This document shows, one piece after another, positions 9,786-22,668 of a DNA stretch of 64,000 bases. Position numbers and translations under genes: made by a program. Within the stretch, counting starts at the first letter, position 1. Every line of letters starts with the position of its first letter. The notes under the pieces were generated by a model. The model had not been told where the DNA came from. It ran no database searches and was given only the letters and a program-made list of their open reading frames with translations. Source of the DNA: Heracleum sosnowskyi (taxonomy: Eukaryota > Streptophyta > Magnoliopsida > Apiales > Apiaceae); the NCBI GenBank assembly GCA_030848705.1, contig CM061239.1, positions 90,192,363-90,256,362 on the forward strand, given 5' to 3'.

Positions 9786-12462
9786 ATGATATTCGGAGGA
9801 CCAACCGTTGTTGGGTCCTCCCGAAACTCAAGAAAAGCATATGCCCGAGAGGTAATGACTATGGTTGGAGAAGCACCGAAACGTGCCCGAACAAAGATAT
9901 CAATAGGTTTCGATGATTCTGACTTGGAAGGAGTGAAATTTCCCCACGATGATCCCTTAGTCATCGTACCTGTGATAGGGAATTCTGAAACAAAGAGAGT
10001 TTTGGTCGACAATGGAGCTTCGGTGGACATCTTGTTTCATGATGCTTTTATAAAGATGGGCTATACTGACTCTCAGTTGACACCCTCGAATATGCCCATA
10101 TACGGATTCAATGGAGTGGAGTCGAAGGTGGAAGGCACTATCTAACTCCCAATGACAATAGGGCAAGGGTCGAATACGTCTACTAAGATGTTGAACTTCA
10201 TAGTTATATAGGCAACTTCAACCTACAATGCAATCCTAGGAAGGATGGGTCTTCATGCGTTCAAGGCCGTTGCCTCATCTTATCATCTGAAAATCAAGTT
10301 CCCAACGAGGAATGGAATTGGTGAAGAACGGGGAGACCAAAAGATGGCCAGAAGCTATTACGTAGCCGCGTTAAGGCCTGATGGAATCGGGGGGCTGGTT
10401 CTCCCCATTGAAGACATGGATACTAGTGATAATGAGGACCGAATAGGGAAACCAGCTGAGGATTTAATCCCAATTCCATTAGTCCCTGGTGAACCAGAGA
10501 AGGTGACTTACGTTGGAGCACTATTGCCTGAACCATTGAAGAGCAAGCTCATATCTTTTCTTCAAGAAAACAATGATATTTTTGCTTGGACAGCGGCTGA
10601 CATGCCAGGGATTGATCCCCAGTTGATAACCCACAAACTTAATGTGGATCCTGAAAGGAAGACGGTGAAACAGAAGAAGAGAAATTTTGCTCTAGATAGG
10701 CAAGAGGCCATTAAACAAGAAGTAGATAAGCTTCTGGAGGCCGGGTTCATCGAAGAAATACAATTCCCAGAATGGTTGGCTAACCCGGTGATGGTCAAAA
10801 AAGCCAATGGAAAATGGAGGATGTGTGTGGACTTCAATGATTTAAACGATGCATGTCCTAAGGATTGTTTTCCCTTACCAAGGATTGATGCCCTAATAGA
10901 TGCCACAGTTGGGCACGAGATGCTGAGTTTCATGGATGGCTTCAGCGGATACAACCAAATCAAAATGCACAAAGATAACATCTCCAAGGTATCATTCATC
11001 ACTGACTTTGGTGTTTTCTGTTATCTTGTCATGGCATTTAGACTTAAGAATGCAGGGGTAACATACCAAAGATTGGTGAACAAAATCTTTGAACACCTGA
11101 TTGGAAAAACCATGGAGGTCTATGTGGATGACATGTTGGTTAAAAGCTTCGATAAGGTCGATCATATAAACCATCTACGGGAAGCGTTTGAAGTGCTGAG
11201 GCACCACAAGATGATGCTGAATCCAACTAAATGTGCCTTTGGTGTAGGCTCAGGGAAGTTTTTAGTCCTGATGGTTTCCAAGAGAGGAATCGAGGCTAAC
11301 CCCGACAAAATCAAAGCAATCCTGGACATGGAGCCACCACGAACCGTCAAGGATGTTCAGAAACTTACGGGAAGTGTGACAGTATTGGGAAGATTCATCT
11401 CCATGTCAGGAGAAAAGTGTTTACCTTTCTTCAAAGCACTCAAAAACGTGAAAATTTTTGAGTTGACAACTGAAAGCCAAGAGGCCTTTGAGGCCTTGAA
11501 GAAGTACATGGCTGAGGCACCACTGTTGGCAAAGCCAAAGCCAGGAGAAATTCTCTATTTATACTTGGCGGTTTATAACACAGCCCTTGGAGCTGTTTTG
11601 GTAAAAGAAGAGTTGAAGATTCAGAAACCCATTTACTACGTAAGCAAGATTCTACATGGGGCAGAAATAAACTACTCTACGATTGAGAAGTTTGCCTTAG
11701 CCGTGATAATGGCCTCAAGAAAGCTACGCCCATACTTCCAGGCTCACAAGATAGAGGTCTTGACCAATCAGCCTCTAAGAAACATCTTGCATAGACCTCA
11801 AGTTAGTGGAAGGTTGATCAAATGGGCTATTGAATTGGGAGAATTTGACATCAAGTATAAGCCTCGAACGGCCATAAAAGCTCAATCACTCGCTGACTTC
11901 ATGGTTGAATGCACCATTGACAACCAAGAAGTCGGGGGCAGGAAGTAGTAATGGAAGACAAGAAAGATGAAGAGATGGTGTTCAAAGAATGTTGGGTGCT
12001 CTATTTTGATGGGGCATCGAAAACAAAATAAAGTGGAGCAGGTTTGGTGCTACAAAGTCCTGATGGATTACTCATAGAGTACGCACTAAAACTGGACTTC
12101 CCAACGACAAACAATGAAGCTGAGTACGAAGCCTTGATAGCTGGCTTAGGGCTGGCCGGAGCCTTGAGAGTTAAAACTCTGAAAGTGTGTGGAGACTCAA
12201 GGCTAGTGGTTTCCCAAGTAAATGGGGAGTTTGAGGCTAGAGATGAAGTCATGGCCAAGTACCTAAAACTTGTCAAGGCCATCATGACTCAGTTTGATGA
12301 ATGTTATGTGGAACACATTCCAAGGGAAAAGAACACGAAGGCCGATGCCTTGTCTAAGTTTGCTTCTTCTGAAATTGAGAACTACGCAGGAAGTGTATAC
12401 TTCCAAGTCTTGAAGACCCCGAGCATCAATGGAAAGTTGGTAGCACCTATTGATGTTGCCAA
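9786..12462 (+). pseudogene. pol: gypsy A pol fragment (PR-RT-RNaseH-partial second RNaseH)
   Basis: The retroviral-type protease motif VDNGASVDIL is near 10003-10035. The frame stops at about 10143 (TAA) and 10210 (TAG) and is open again 10245-11948. RT carries FMDGFSGYNQIKM and YVDDMLVKS. The first RNase H follows, then a TAG near 11946, then YFDGAS of the second RNase H with a TAA shortly after, and the rest of that domain to about 12462. Two RNase H domains in series are the known mark of the Tat lineage. Pol is cut before integrase by the junction with copia D. Clearly non-functional. Confidence 0.9.
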
Positions 12463-13696
12463 ATGTTTTGATGATAACACTATAGTAGCAAGCTTGGTTA
12501 CGTATGTTATACTAACATGGTTTTGCAGGAGATAAAAACTGTATTTTTCTAACAAAACATGGTGTAGCAGCTAGCTGGCAGATCTATTTTCTTTGCAGGT
12601 AGAAAGCTGGTAATGTAATTTTGTATACAGGCAGCAAGCTGACAACACTTCCAGCAGATAGAGTTCCAGTCCTATTTTATAGGAAATCTTCTAGGAACTG
12701 AATTGTAAGGACTCTATTATTTATATAAGTCGTGTATATATATATGAGATCAAATAATTTCGAATTTATTTTCATATATATATAATTCCTATATTATAGG
12801 AAGTTGTTTATAAACGTTTTATCTTTTAACAACTTCTATTTTATTGGGCTTTTAAAACCAGTTGAACGTGTCTTCTTGACGTTCTTATTCTCTCTAACTC
12901 ATCTGGTTTCTAAACGTTACTTTCATGAACGTTGGGCTTGAATTAATCAAGGAACAAAAACGTGAGACTTGGTAGTCAAGACCGTTAGTTGTTAGATTAA
13001 TTCAAAATCATTTGTTCATTATATAAATACTTGTGTGTTTTTCATTCTCAGTTGTTGGACGACTTTCAAAAGAAAACACAAGTACTTTCGAACTGATTTG
13101 ATATATTCTTTAATATACGTTTGAGCTCTAATATATTTTCCATCTTATATCTTTGATTAGAGTTCATAGTTTCAATTGTAATTGATTATACTTGTATGGT
13201 TCAACTTGTAAGTTGGTAGTTGCTGGTTTTGTGAGCTTGGGAAACAAGGGTTCAAGGAACTTGATAGCTAGAGGAGTTTATACTTGGTTTAGTATAGTAC
13301 TTAGAGAGCTGCGTTCAAGGAACAGGGTGTTTCAGCAAGCTGCAAACAGTAATTGGGAGTTCAGGGAGATATATTATTGTATTGTGTAGTTGTAATTCAC
13401 TTTGATCAATAATATATTCCTTTGCCGTGTTGGTAGAGGACCAGGACGTAGACCTATAGGAGATAGTGGTCGAACCTGGCTAAAATTGGTGTGTGTTCTT
13501 TATTTTCTGCACAATTTCTATACTGCATTGAACAACGTAGCTAGCTGCCACTTTACATTCTGTGAACTCAGTAAGCTGCCAGACAGCAAAATCAGACTGT
13601 TTTTGCTTTTTCAGTCACATAACTTGGTAATAATTAAAATCGGTCATTGTTAGTCATAACACCTATTCACCCCTCCTCTCTAGGTGTTGTTTATCA
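12463..13696 (+). repeat. 5' LTR of copia D
   Basis: It matches 19352-20508 from ATGTTTTGATGATAAC to TGTTTATCA. The full LTR probably begins TGAAACCCTG, as at 19342, so about 10 bp are missing here. It holds a TATA box (13020-13028) and a C-rich TATTCACCCCTCCTCTCTA block near the end. Several AGCAAGCTG words are present. Confidence 0.88.
13020..13028 (+). promoter_or_regulatory. TATA box in copia D 5' LTR
   Basis: TATATAAAT lies about 670 bp before the LTR end and is conserved in the 3' LTR near 19830. It probably sets the RNA start about 30 bp downstream. Confidence 0.5.
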
Positions 13697-13698
13697 TT

Positions 13699-13710
13699 TG
13701 GTATCAGAGC
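13699..13710 (+). other. PBS, tRNA-iMet type (D)
   Basis: TGGTATCAGAGC lies two bases after the LTR terminus TTTATCA. Confidence 0.93.
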
Positions 13711-13753
13711 TTTGGTATACTAATCTTTCTGTAACAGGAAAAGTATCGATCAA

Positions 13754-15617
13754 ATGGCTGACAATTATCCCGAAGGAAAGTCTGACTACCGAGATCCTCT
13801 CCTCACTGGAACGGACAATTACAACTGGTGGAAAGGGCGTATGGAAACATATTTATCCAGAGATCCACTTGTTCTAAGGGTTGTTCAAAAGGGTCCATAT
13901 GTATTCCTTGACAAAGATGGCAAAGATAAGGATGTTGATGATCTTACTACTGATGAATTGATCAAATTTGGCTATAATGGAAAAAGCAAGGAATTCTCTC
14001 ATGAATGGGCTCAATCAAGCTGAACATGACAAAGTATCATCTCTTAAATCAACAAAGGAGATGTGGGATGCATTGGAAACTTATCATGAAGGCTCAGCAA
14101 CTTTAAAGAAGGTCAAACTCAGCAAGTTAATGAATGAGTTTGGAAATTTTAAACTCAAAGAAGGTGAATCTATCAAAGAAAGTCAAGCTAGATTTCAAGT
14201 GAACATCAATGCACTTAAGAGACTTGGCAAAACAATTCCTCAAGATGAAATCAATATGAAAGTTCTAAGTGCGGTGCCATTTATTTATGAACCCAAAGTT
14301 ACTTCCTTGGAATCTTCTTCAAATCTTGATACTATGGATCATCTAGCTGTCTTTGTTGAGCTAGAACAATTTGAAACCAAGATACTTGAAAGCAAGGTGG
14401 AATCTGTTAGAGATCCAGTTGAAAAGATGAAGAATCTGGCCTTACACTCCAGTAGCAGCAAGCCGGTCTCAGATGCAGAATCAGAATCTGATGAAGAATT
14501 AGCTCTTATGTCCAGAAAAATTAAGAAGATGATTGAAAAGAGGAACAAGCTGAAGAAGGAAAAAGGAAAAGCCTTTGGAGCAAGAAGAGAGTCAAGAGAT
14601 TCAAAGGATGATGCATGTTTTGAATGTGGCAAGAAGGGACACTTCAAAAGGGATTGCTACAAGCTGAAGAACAAGCCTAAGCAGCAAGCTGCCTCAAAGG
14701 ACAGAATGAAATCTAAAGCTCTTTTGACATGGAGTGATGATGAGGACTCAGCTTCTGATGATGAATCAGGTGATGAGATGGTGAACCTAGCTCTTGTTGG
14801 TCTGGATGATGAAGACACTATGCGAGGAATCACGGAAGATGGCCTTGTAGAGAGTGATGCTTCAGATTTGGATGACAATAGTAGTGAGGTAAACTCTATA
14901 AATTCTGATTCAAATTCTAGTAATCATTCATTAGATGAACTAACCTTGCAGAGACATAGTACTATATCTATTGTGGAGTTCATGGAATTAAAGAATGAGA
15001 ACAATGAACTTGAAAAGAAGAATGCTTCACTTCGAAAGATGATTTCTGAGCTATTGGTTGAAAAGACTCCATCAAACAATCATGAAGATCTCATTTCTGA
15101 TCTCAAAGGAAAGTTAACACAACTTGAGGGGTTCAACAAATTACTTCTCAAAAGAAATGATACATTGATGAAGGAACTCAGCGAGCTACGTGCAGAAATT
15201 GAAGCTAGAGATGTATGTCTTGAGACATTCAAAATCAGAGAATCCATCTCAATTGAAGCTACTCAACAAGCTAAGAAGATAAAGGAATTGGAAGCTGAAG
15301 TTACAAATCTTGAGAAAGGCAGGGGAAAATTTGTTCAAGGAGAGGAAGTATTAAAGACTATTATGAAACAAACAAAGGTTCCTATGGACAAAGAAGGACT
15401 TGGAATGGCTTCTACATCAAAGACCAAGGCCTTTAACTATGAAGGCAAACAGGGTATACCATATAATTATGCTATGCCGTGGAAAATTTGCTACAAATGT
15501 GGAAAGAAAGGTCATTTGTCACACCACTGCCCAACTCAGAACGCTAAGTCAGCAAGCTGGAACAGACAGACACCTTCTAGGCAGCAAGCTGCCAGAACAA
15601 GGAAAACAGGAAATTGA
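13754..15617 (+). pseudogene. gag: copia D gag (frameshifted)
   Basis: It starts MADNYPEGKSDYRDPLLTGT 44 bp after the PBS, then NYNWWKGRMETYL, a typical copia gag opening. The first frame ends at 14023; the true continuation (AEHDKVSSLKSTKEMWDAL) is in another frame, so an indel lies near 13970-14020. Zinc knuckle 1 is CFECGKKGHFKRDC (about 14614-14655). A long charged coiled-coil segment runs 14970-15330. Knuckle 2 is CYKCGKKGHLSHHC (about 15490-15530). Several AGCAAGCTGCC words are embedded, read as QQAAS, ASW and QQAAR. The ancestral gag probably ran on to GPNQIWVPKR near 15690-15725; the stop at 15617 is likely damage. Confidence 0.88.
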
Positions 15618-15748
15618 GCATCCAATGTGGTCCAAATGTGGATCAAGAAATCTGAATTGAATGTTCTTTATGTTTTATCAACTAACCATGCTGGACCCAA
15701 CCAAATTTGGGTACCAAAACGTTGAGATGTTTGTTCTCTGTTTTGTAA

Positions 15749-18700
15749 GTATGTCTTGTGGTCAAAGTCAATACAAATCAATGGATATTGGATAGTGGAT
15801 GTACAAGACATATGTGTGGTGACAAATCTTAATTCCTTAGCCTCAAGATGAAAAAGGATGGCAGTGTTACAATTGGTGATATCAAAACACTCTGTATACT
15901 TGGCAAAGGAACAATTGGTAATAGTAACATTTCTATTGATAAAGTACAATATGTTCAAGGTCTTAAATATAATTTGCTTAGTATAAGTCAGCTATATGAT
16001 GATGGACATACTGTTCTTTTTGATAAAGAGAAATGTACTATTAATGTTGGCACTAACAAAGTCCCCCTCGTTGCTAGAAGGGAAGGAAATATATATATGT
16101 TGGACTTTGAGATGCAGGAAGTAGGCTGCTGTTTAGCTACTGTTGATACAAACCCAGATCTTTGGCATAGAAGGCTAGGACATGCTCATATGGACTTACT
16201 CAGCAAGCTGTCTACAAAGAAGCTAGTTAGAGGACTGCCCAAATTGAAGTATGTCAAGACGGAAACCTGCTCAGCTTGTCAATTAGGCAAACAAATCAGG
16301 ACTCCACATAAGACAAAGACAATTGTATCATCTTCTAAACCTTTAGAGCTTCTCCATTTGGATTTATTTGGTCCGGAAGCATATTAAACCATTGGAGGTA
16401 AACAATATGCATTTGTTATTGTTGATGATTATTCTAGATATACATGGGTATTGTTTCTTCGTACTAAAGATTGTGCTTTTAGTGAATTTGAGAAGCTAAT
16501 AACTTTACTTGAGAACAAGTTGAATACAAGACTGGTAGGTATAAGAAGTGATAGAGGAGGTGAATTCATTTCAAAAGGCTTCATTGATTATTGTGAAGAA
16601 AGAGGTATTTCACATGAATTCTCTGCTCCAAGAACCCCACAGCAAAACAGAGTTGTGGAGAGAAAGAACAGATCTTTGCAAGAAACTGCAAGGACTTTGC
16701 TGCAAGAGAGCAAGCTGCCAAGGAGTTTTTGGGCAGAAGCAGTCAACACAGCAAGCTACGTTCTGAACAGAGTGCTTATCAGACCTATTCTCAACAAAAT
16801 TCCCTATGAATTGCTGAGGAATAAGAAGCCAAACATTGGATATTTCAAAGTCTTTGGCTCCAGGTGCTTTGTACTCAAAACTATTGATAGAGATGGTAAA
16901 TTCGATGCTAAATCTTATGAAGCAATATTTTTGGGTTATTCTTTAACAAGTCGTGCTTATAGAGTGTATAATACATCTAAACGTATTGTTGAAGAGTCTA
17001 TAGATGTTTCATTTCAAGAGTCTAATGCTGATCTGTCAAGAGATGAGGAAGACATTGCAGGTGCAGGTGATGACAGCCAGCTGCCAGTAACAACTACTGT
17101 GTCGCAGCCAGCTGCCAACCAGCCTGAGACAACTACAGAAGCTGAAAAGTCAACTGAAACTTCTTCTCCAGTAGATGAAGCTATTGTTCAGTTGTCAAAG
17201 CTCACCTTGGAAGGTCCAAGAGGTCAGAGATCACAAGAAAAGATGCATATCTATGAAGGTGGTGAAGCCTCTCCTCCATCTAAGAGAATTCGAGTACATG
17301 AGGAAGTCATAGCTCAACATTCATTGCCAAAGTCAACAAGAACAGTGAAGAACCATCCTCCAGAGTTGATCATTGGTGATAAATCAGAAGGAATCAAGAC
17401 AAGGAAAGGTCAAGCCAACTTTTGTGCATTTGCAGCCTTTCTAGCTCAAGAGGAACCAAAGAATGTTAAAGAAGCACTTCAAGATGAAAATTGGATCATG
17501 GCAATGCAAGAAGAACTCAATCAATTTGAAAGATGTGATGTTTGGGAACTTGTGGAGCCACCTAAAGATGCTTCAATCATTGGTACTAAATGGGTCTTCA
17601 AGAACAAAGTTGATGAATTTGGTACAGTTACTCGGAACAAAGCAAGACTTGTTACACAAGGATATAATCAACAAGAAGGAATAGATTTTGAGGAAACTTA
17701 TGCCCCGGTTACAAGGCTCGAATCAATAAGGATGCTACTTTCATTTGCATGTTTCAAGAAGATCAAGCTACAACAAATGGACGTGAAAAGCGCATTTCTT
17801 AATGGATTCTTAAAGGAAGAAGTCTATGTCAAGCAACCCCCTGGTTTTGAGAATGAGCAATTTCCTAATCATGTTTTCAAGTTGAAGAAGGCATTATATG
17901 GATTGCGGCAAGCTCCTAGATCATGGTACGAAAGGTTAAGTAAGTTTTTGATCAAAAATGGATTCATTAGAGGTAAAATTGATCCCACATTATTTACTAA
18001 ACATAATGGTACTGATATTTTAGTTGTACAAATATATGTGGATGATATTATTTTTGGATCTACTAATGATGCTATGTGTAAGTGGTTTTCTAAGTGTATG
18101 CATAGTGAGTTTGACATGAGCATGATGGGAGAGCTCAACTACTTTTTGGGTCTTCAAATTAAGCAAACTCCAGAGGGTATTTATGTGCATCAATCCAAGT
18201 ATATCAAGAATCTACTCAAAAGATTTGGATTTGAAAATATCAAGTCGAAATCAACACCAATGAATCCTGCCAGCAAGCTGACAGCAGATGAACAAGGTAT
18301 AGATGTTGATGTTCGCAAGTATAGAGGTATGATTGGTAGTTTATTATACCTTACTGCCTCTAGACCTGATATAATGTATAGTGTTTGTGTATGTGCGAGG
18401 TTTCAATCTAAACCAAAAGAGTCTCACTTGAGTGCGGTTAAAAGAATATTCAAATATTTGAGTGGCACAATTACTCTTGGTTTATTTTATCCAATCACAA
18501 ATGCTTTTGATCTTGTTGGGTTTAGTGATGCAGATTATGCAGGTTGTCAAACTGATCGCAAGAGTACAAGTGGTGTTTGTGCATTTTTAGGACAGAGTTT
18601 GGTGTCTTGGCAAAGCAAGAAGCAAGCTTTTGTTGCATTATCCACTGCAGAAGGTGAGTATTTAGCTGCAGGAAGCTGCTGTGCCCAAATTCTTTGGATG

Positions 18701-18976
18701 ATTCAAACACTTAGGGACTATGGAATCAAATGCGACAAGATTCCAATTTATTGTGACAATACAAGCACAATTAACATTTCAAAAAATCCGGCGAATCACT
18801 CAAGAACGAAGCATATTGATGTTCGACACCATTTCTTGAGAGACAATGTTGCAAAAGGAAAAATTGAGCTACTATTTGTTTCTATAGAATACCAGCTAGC
18901 TGACATCTTCACTAAGCCATTGGCCGAAGAAAGATTTTTTGTTCTTCGTAGGGAAATTGGCATGTGCAATGTCTAG
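15749..18976 (+). pseudogene. pol: copia D pol (two nonsense codons)
   Basis: The protease motif WILDSGCTRHMCG starts near 15782. A TAA follows near 15830, and a second in-frame TAA at 16385 falls inside the integrase core, just after HLDLFGPEAY. Otherwise one frame is kept to 18976. The zinc region is WHRRLGHAH to CSACQLG. The integrase core has RSDRGGEF and RVVERKNRS. RT has IYVDDIIFGS near 18032, then RNase H with FSDADYAGC and the C-terminal ADIFTKPLAEERF. Enzyme roles are as in E1 pol. The two stops and the damaged opening (TTGTAAG where relatives have TTGCAGG) make it non-functional. Confidence 0.9.
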
Positions 18977-19341
18977 AGAGCAAGCTGCCTACAGTTGTTT
19001 GGTAATATTAGCTCACTTAGCATGATAATCTATGCTTATTTGAATTTTCTATTATTGATAACATGTGAATAACCTTTTTGATGAATAAGGGGGAGAAAAT
19101 TCAGGATCTTAACATGTGTGATTTAGGGGGAGTTTTTAGTTACCTAGTTACCTCTATGGGTCACATGATTTTAATGTGAATTTATGCTAATGCTAAATTT
19201 TAATGTGATGCCATGAAAATATGCATGAAAATATGCTTAGCTGCTTGGATAGAATGCTAATCTTTTTGCAGGGGAAGCATAATTTTAGGGGGAGTATTTT
19301 GCTCCTGAATATTGTTGTGTAATCATCAAAAAGGGGGAGAT
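18977..19341 (+). other. 3' tract of copia D with polypurine tract
   Basis: Non-coding. Several GGGGGAG runs occur (about 19090, 19126, 19289). The last, AAAAAGGGGGAGAT at 19328-19341, abuts the 3' LTR and is the likely plus-strand primer. It holds two AGCAAGCTGCC-like words. Confidence 0.8.
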
Positions 19342-20508
19342 TGAAACCCTGATGTTTTGATGATAACACTATAGTAGCAAGCTTGGTTACGTATGTTATA
19401 CTAACATGGTTTTGCAGGAGATAAAAACTGTATTTTTCTAACAAAACATGTTGTAGCAGCTAGCTGGCAGATCTATTTTCTTTGCAGGTAGAAAGCTGGT
19501 AATGTAATTTTGTATACAGGCAGGAAGCTGACAACACTTCCAGCAGATAGAGTTCCAGTCCTATTTTATAGGAAATCTTCTAGGAACTGAATTGTAAGGA
19601 CTCTATTAGTTATATAAGTCGTGTATATATATATGAGCTCAAATAATTTCGAATTTATTTTCATATATATATAATTCCTAACTCATCTTGATGTTCTTAT
19701 TCTCTCTAACTCATCTGGTTTCTAAACATTACTTTCATGAATGTTGGGCTTGAATTAATCAAGGAACAAAAACGTGAGACTTGGTAGTCAAGACCGTTAG
19801 TTGTTAGATTAATTCAAAATCATTTGTTCATTATATAAATACTTGTGTGTTTTTCATTCTCAGTTGTTGGACGACTTTCAAAAGAAAACACAAGTACTTT
19901 CGAACTGATTTGATATATTCTTTCATATACGTTTGAGCTCTAATATATATTCCATCTTATATCTTTGATTAGAGTTCATAGTTTCAATTGTAATTGATTA
20001 TACTTGTATGGTTCAACTTGTAAGTTGGTAGTTGCTGGTTTTGTGAGCTTGGGAAACAAGGGTTCAAGGAACTTGATAGCTAGAGGAGTTTATACTTGGT
20101 TTAGTATAGTACTTAGAGAGCTGCGTTCAAGGAACAGGGTGTTTCAGCAAGCTGCAAAAAGTAACTAGGAGTTTATGGAGATATATTATTGTATTGTGTA
20201 ATTGTAATTCACTTTGATCAATAATATATTCCTTTGCCGTGTTGGTAGAGGACCAGGACGTAGACCTATAGGAGATAGGGGTCGAACCTGGCTAAAATTG
20301 CTGTGTGTTCTTTATTTTCTGCACAATTTCTATACTGCATTGAACAACGTAGCTAGCTGCCACTTTACATTTTGTGAACTCAGTAAGCTGTCAGACAGCA
20401 AAATCAGACTGTTTTTGCTTTTTCAGTCACATAGCTTGATAATAATTAAAATCGGTCATTGTTAGTCATAACATCTATTCAACACTCCCCTCTAGATGTT
20501 GTTTATCA
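19342..20508 (+). repeat. 3' LTR of copia D
   Basis: It starts TGAAACCCTGATG directly after the PPT and ends TTGTTTATCA (TGA...TCA ends). Compared with the 5' LTR it lacks about 90 bp after 19680 and has scattered substitutions. Confidence 0.9.
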
Positions 20509-22668
20509 TAAATAAGTACATATCTTTCCCTATCTCTTCAAATTTAAACTTGGAAAAACAGTGTTTGTCTATATGCATAGTTTTTCTTAGTTAAATAAAT
20601 AATCAAGTATAGGCGTACATATAATTTCCAAAAGGAAGAAAAGGGAGGATCTGACAGCAAGAAATACCAAAACTACCAAGTAGAAAAGCGAAAATTACAA
20701 TTTAATCTTCTAATATATTCTTGTTATTATATAAAATGTATGTATTATCAACTTCTTTTTATAAAAAAAATGATAAAAATATCAAGGTGAATACAATTTT
20801 TTTATTATCAAATATAGGCATCATATTGTAACTGATTATACTCATATATATTTAAATCAATTATAACAAATTAATGTGAACTCACATTAATATCAATTAA
20901 TAAAAATATTGCACAATATCATATTATCAATTATACGACATTTTATAAGAATTTTTGATAAATTTGGTGCTCCTAGTATTACATTTTGTAAAAACGATCA
21001 CATAATTTGGACAAGGGACATAGCCCCGAAATTTTTTGTTTATGCCGATATAAACTAAAATAAAATTTTGAGAAAATGTTTTTATACATTTAATTTAGTG
21101 GGTGCACATTCAAGTTTTTCCATATGATGTTCAAGAGTGAAATTTTTTTTTTTCTTATTAATTGTGCAATATGTGAAAATTGTTATTATTATCTTTAAAT
21201 ATGACACATATTTTTCATATCTTTTGTTGATGGTTTACGTGCATTTTTTTTAATGCATTTATATTGTATTAATTTGGATGCGAGAGTACACACCTCGATA
21301 AGTCGAGGCTCGGGGCAAGCCTAGAGTAAAACTCAAAGTTTTATGTTGTTAAGATATGAATAAACTTCAAATCTTAACCAACAATCTTTTAAATTAAACT
21401 AAAAAGAGTATCTAAACTAGACTATTCTACTTAAAAGATCATTTTATTGTCACTTGTCAATCGTTGTTGCTGTATAATCATCCCATGAGATGTCCATCTC
21501 GCTTGTCACTACAAGGTTCGTAGCCCCATTGTCATTTGTTGTAGCACCCATGAGATGTTCATCTCGCTTGTCACTCCAAAATATGTTCAGTTTCATAACA
21601 AATTATTTAAATATATTAATTCTAAGCATTGTTAATGATTTACTACTTAAAAAGTTACGGTACAATTGATTTATCAAAGTAAATCTGAAAAGATTAGAGT
21701 TCGAAAAAAAGAGGAATTAACATTGAAAAGAAAGAAAAGGGAAGGAAAAAATGAAGAAAAATGAGAAGGAAAGGAAGAATAGAGAAAAGAGGCGTGAGAT
21801 GAAAAGCCGATGAGTTGTCTCATCAAAAAGCCGATGAGTTGTCTCATCAAGAGAGAAAAGCGTGTTCCCATTCTTTTACGTGCATCATTTTGCAGGTCTT
21901 GAGAGTACATAAATTTCAATTAAGCTGATGTCAAATCATGTGAAATCATGTCCACTTATTTGCCCAAATTTGATTTTATTTATCAAATTGATTGCCCTAA
22001 TTTGATTTTATTTATCAAATTGATCAAATTTTGAATGCAAGTAATAAGTCAACTTTTTATGTTTTACGAATTTGAAAAAGGTGTAATACGACAAGTGTAC
22101 TTGTGATAATATTTTTTTAAAAAAATTGTAATTTTATATAATATAAATATTTTTAATTATAATATTAGTTGATTTGTTCAAAACTTTGTTAAAATGATAA
22201 AATAAATGAAAGGGAAGTAATGTATACCAAACGTCTTATTAGAGCATTTTTAACGATGTTATCTATGATGATTGACTAAAATAATATAAAATACTGATTG
22301 TATAAAATTTGTTGAACTTGATATATTTTAATGGAGTTGACTATGATGATTGGTTATATTTTAAAAATAATATATTATAATTATTTCAACTTATTATAAA
22401 TAAAATATATTATTTCAGCAAGACAATTATGTTTCACTGCAAATTTCGTTCAGCAAATATAATCATTATAATGAGCTTGACTAAAATTTTATCTAAAAAT
22501 AATGTAACGAGCTTGACTAAAATTTTATCTAAAAGTAATGTAACGAGCCTTTTTCTTTCTAATTAGCTTAAGCGACGAACATTCGTGATATCTCAAAATG
22601 AGTTAAATATGATACACATCAAAACCCGTCGATTATGATTAACTAAAAAACCCCGTCAATCAAATGTG
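20509..22668. other. AT-rich intergenic DNA with short tandem duplications
   Basis: No gene is recognised. Short head-to-tail duplications are visible: a ~65-bp unit (CATGAGATGTCCATCTCGC at 21484 and 21549), a 24-bp unit (21802-21849), a 32-bp unit (21961-22024) and a 36-bp unit (22473-22544). Confidence 0.7.

Larger units (their letters stand above)
7784..12462 (+). mobile_element. Ty3/gypsy element A (Tat/Ogre-like), truncated at both ends
   Basis: Part of a 5' LTR, PBS, gag, protease, RT, RNase H and the start of a second RNase H, all closely similar to gypsy B on the opposite strand at 45-51 kb. E1 sits in its LTR. The right end is lost: the sequence jumps into the LTR of copia D at about 12463. 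Integrase, any extra ORF and the 3' LTR are absent. Several stops show that it is dead. Confidence 0.92.
12463..20508 (+). mobile_element. Ty1/copia LTR retrotransposon D
   Basis: The order is 5' LTR, iMet PBS, gag, pol, 3' tract with PPT, and 3' LTR. The LTRs are highly similar, but the 3' LTR lacks a block of about 90 bp present in the 5' LTR (around 12790-12880). No target duplication is seen: the left flank is gypsy A and the right flank is unrelated AT-rich DNA. The first ~10 bp of the 5' LTR are missing, so the left border is a rearrangement, not the original insertion. Gag and pol contain a frameshift and nonsense codons. No post-pol ORF is present, unlike C and F. Confidence 0.93.

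Noticed and set aside
13402..13653. 83-residue ORF present in both LTRs of D (also 20214-20465)
   Set aside because: Conservation is explained by LTR duplication. There is no start context, domain or homology, and it crosses the U5 region.
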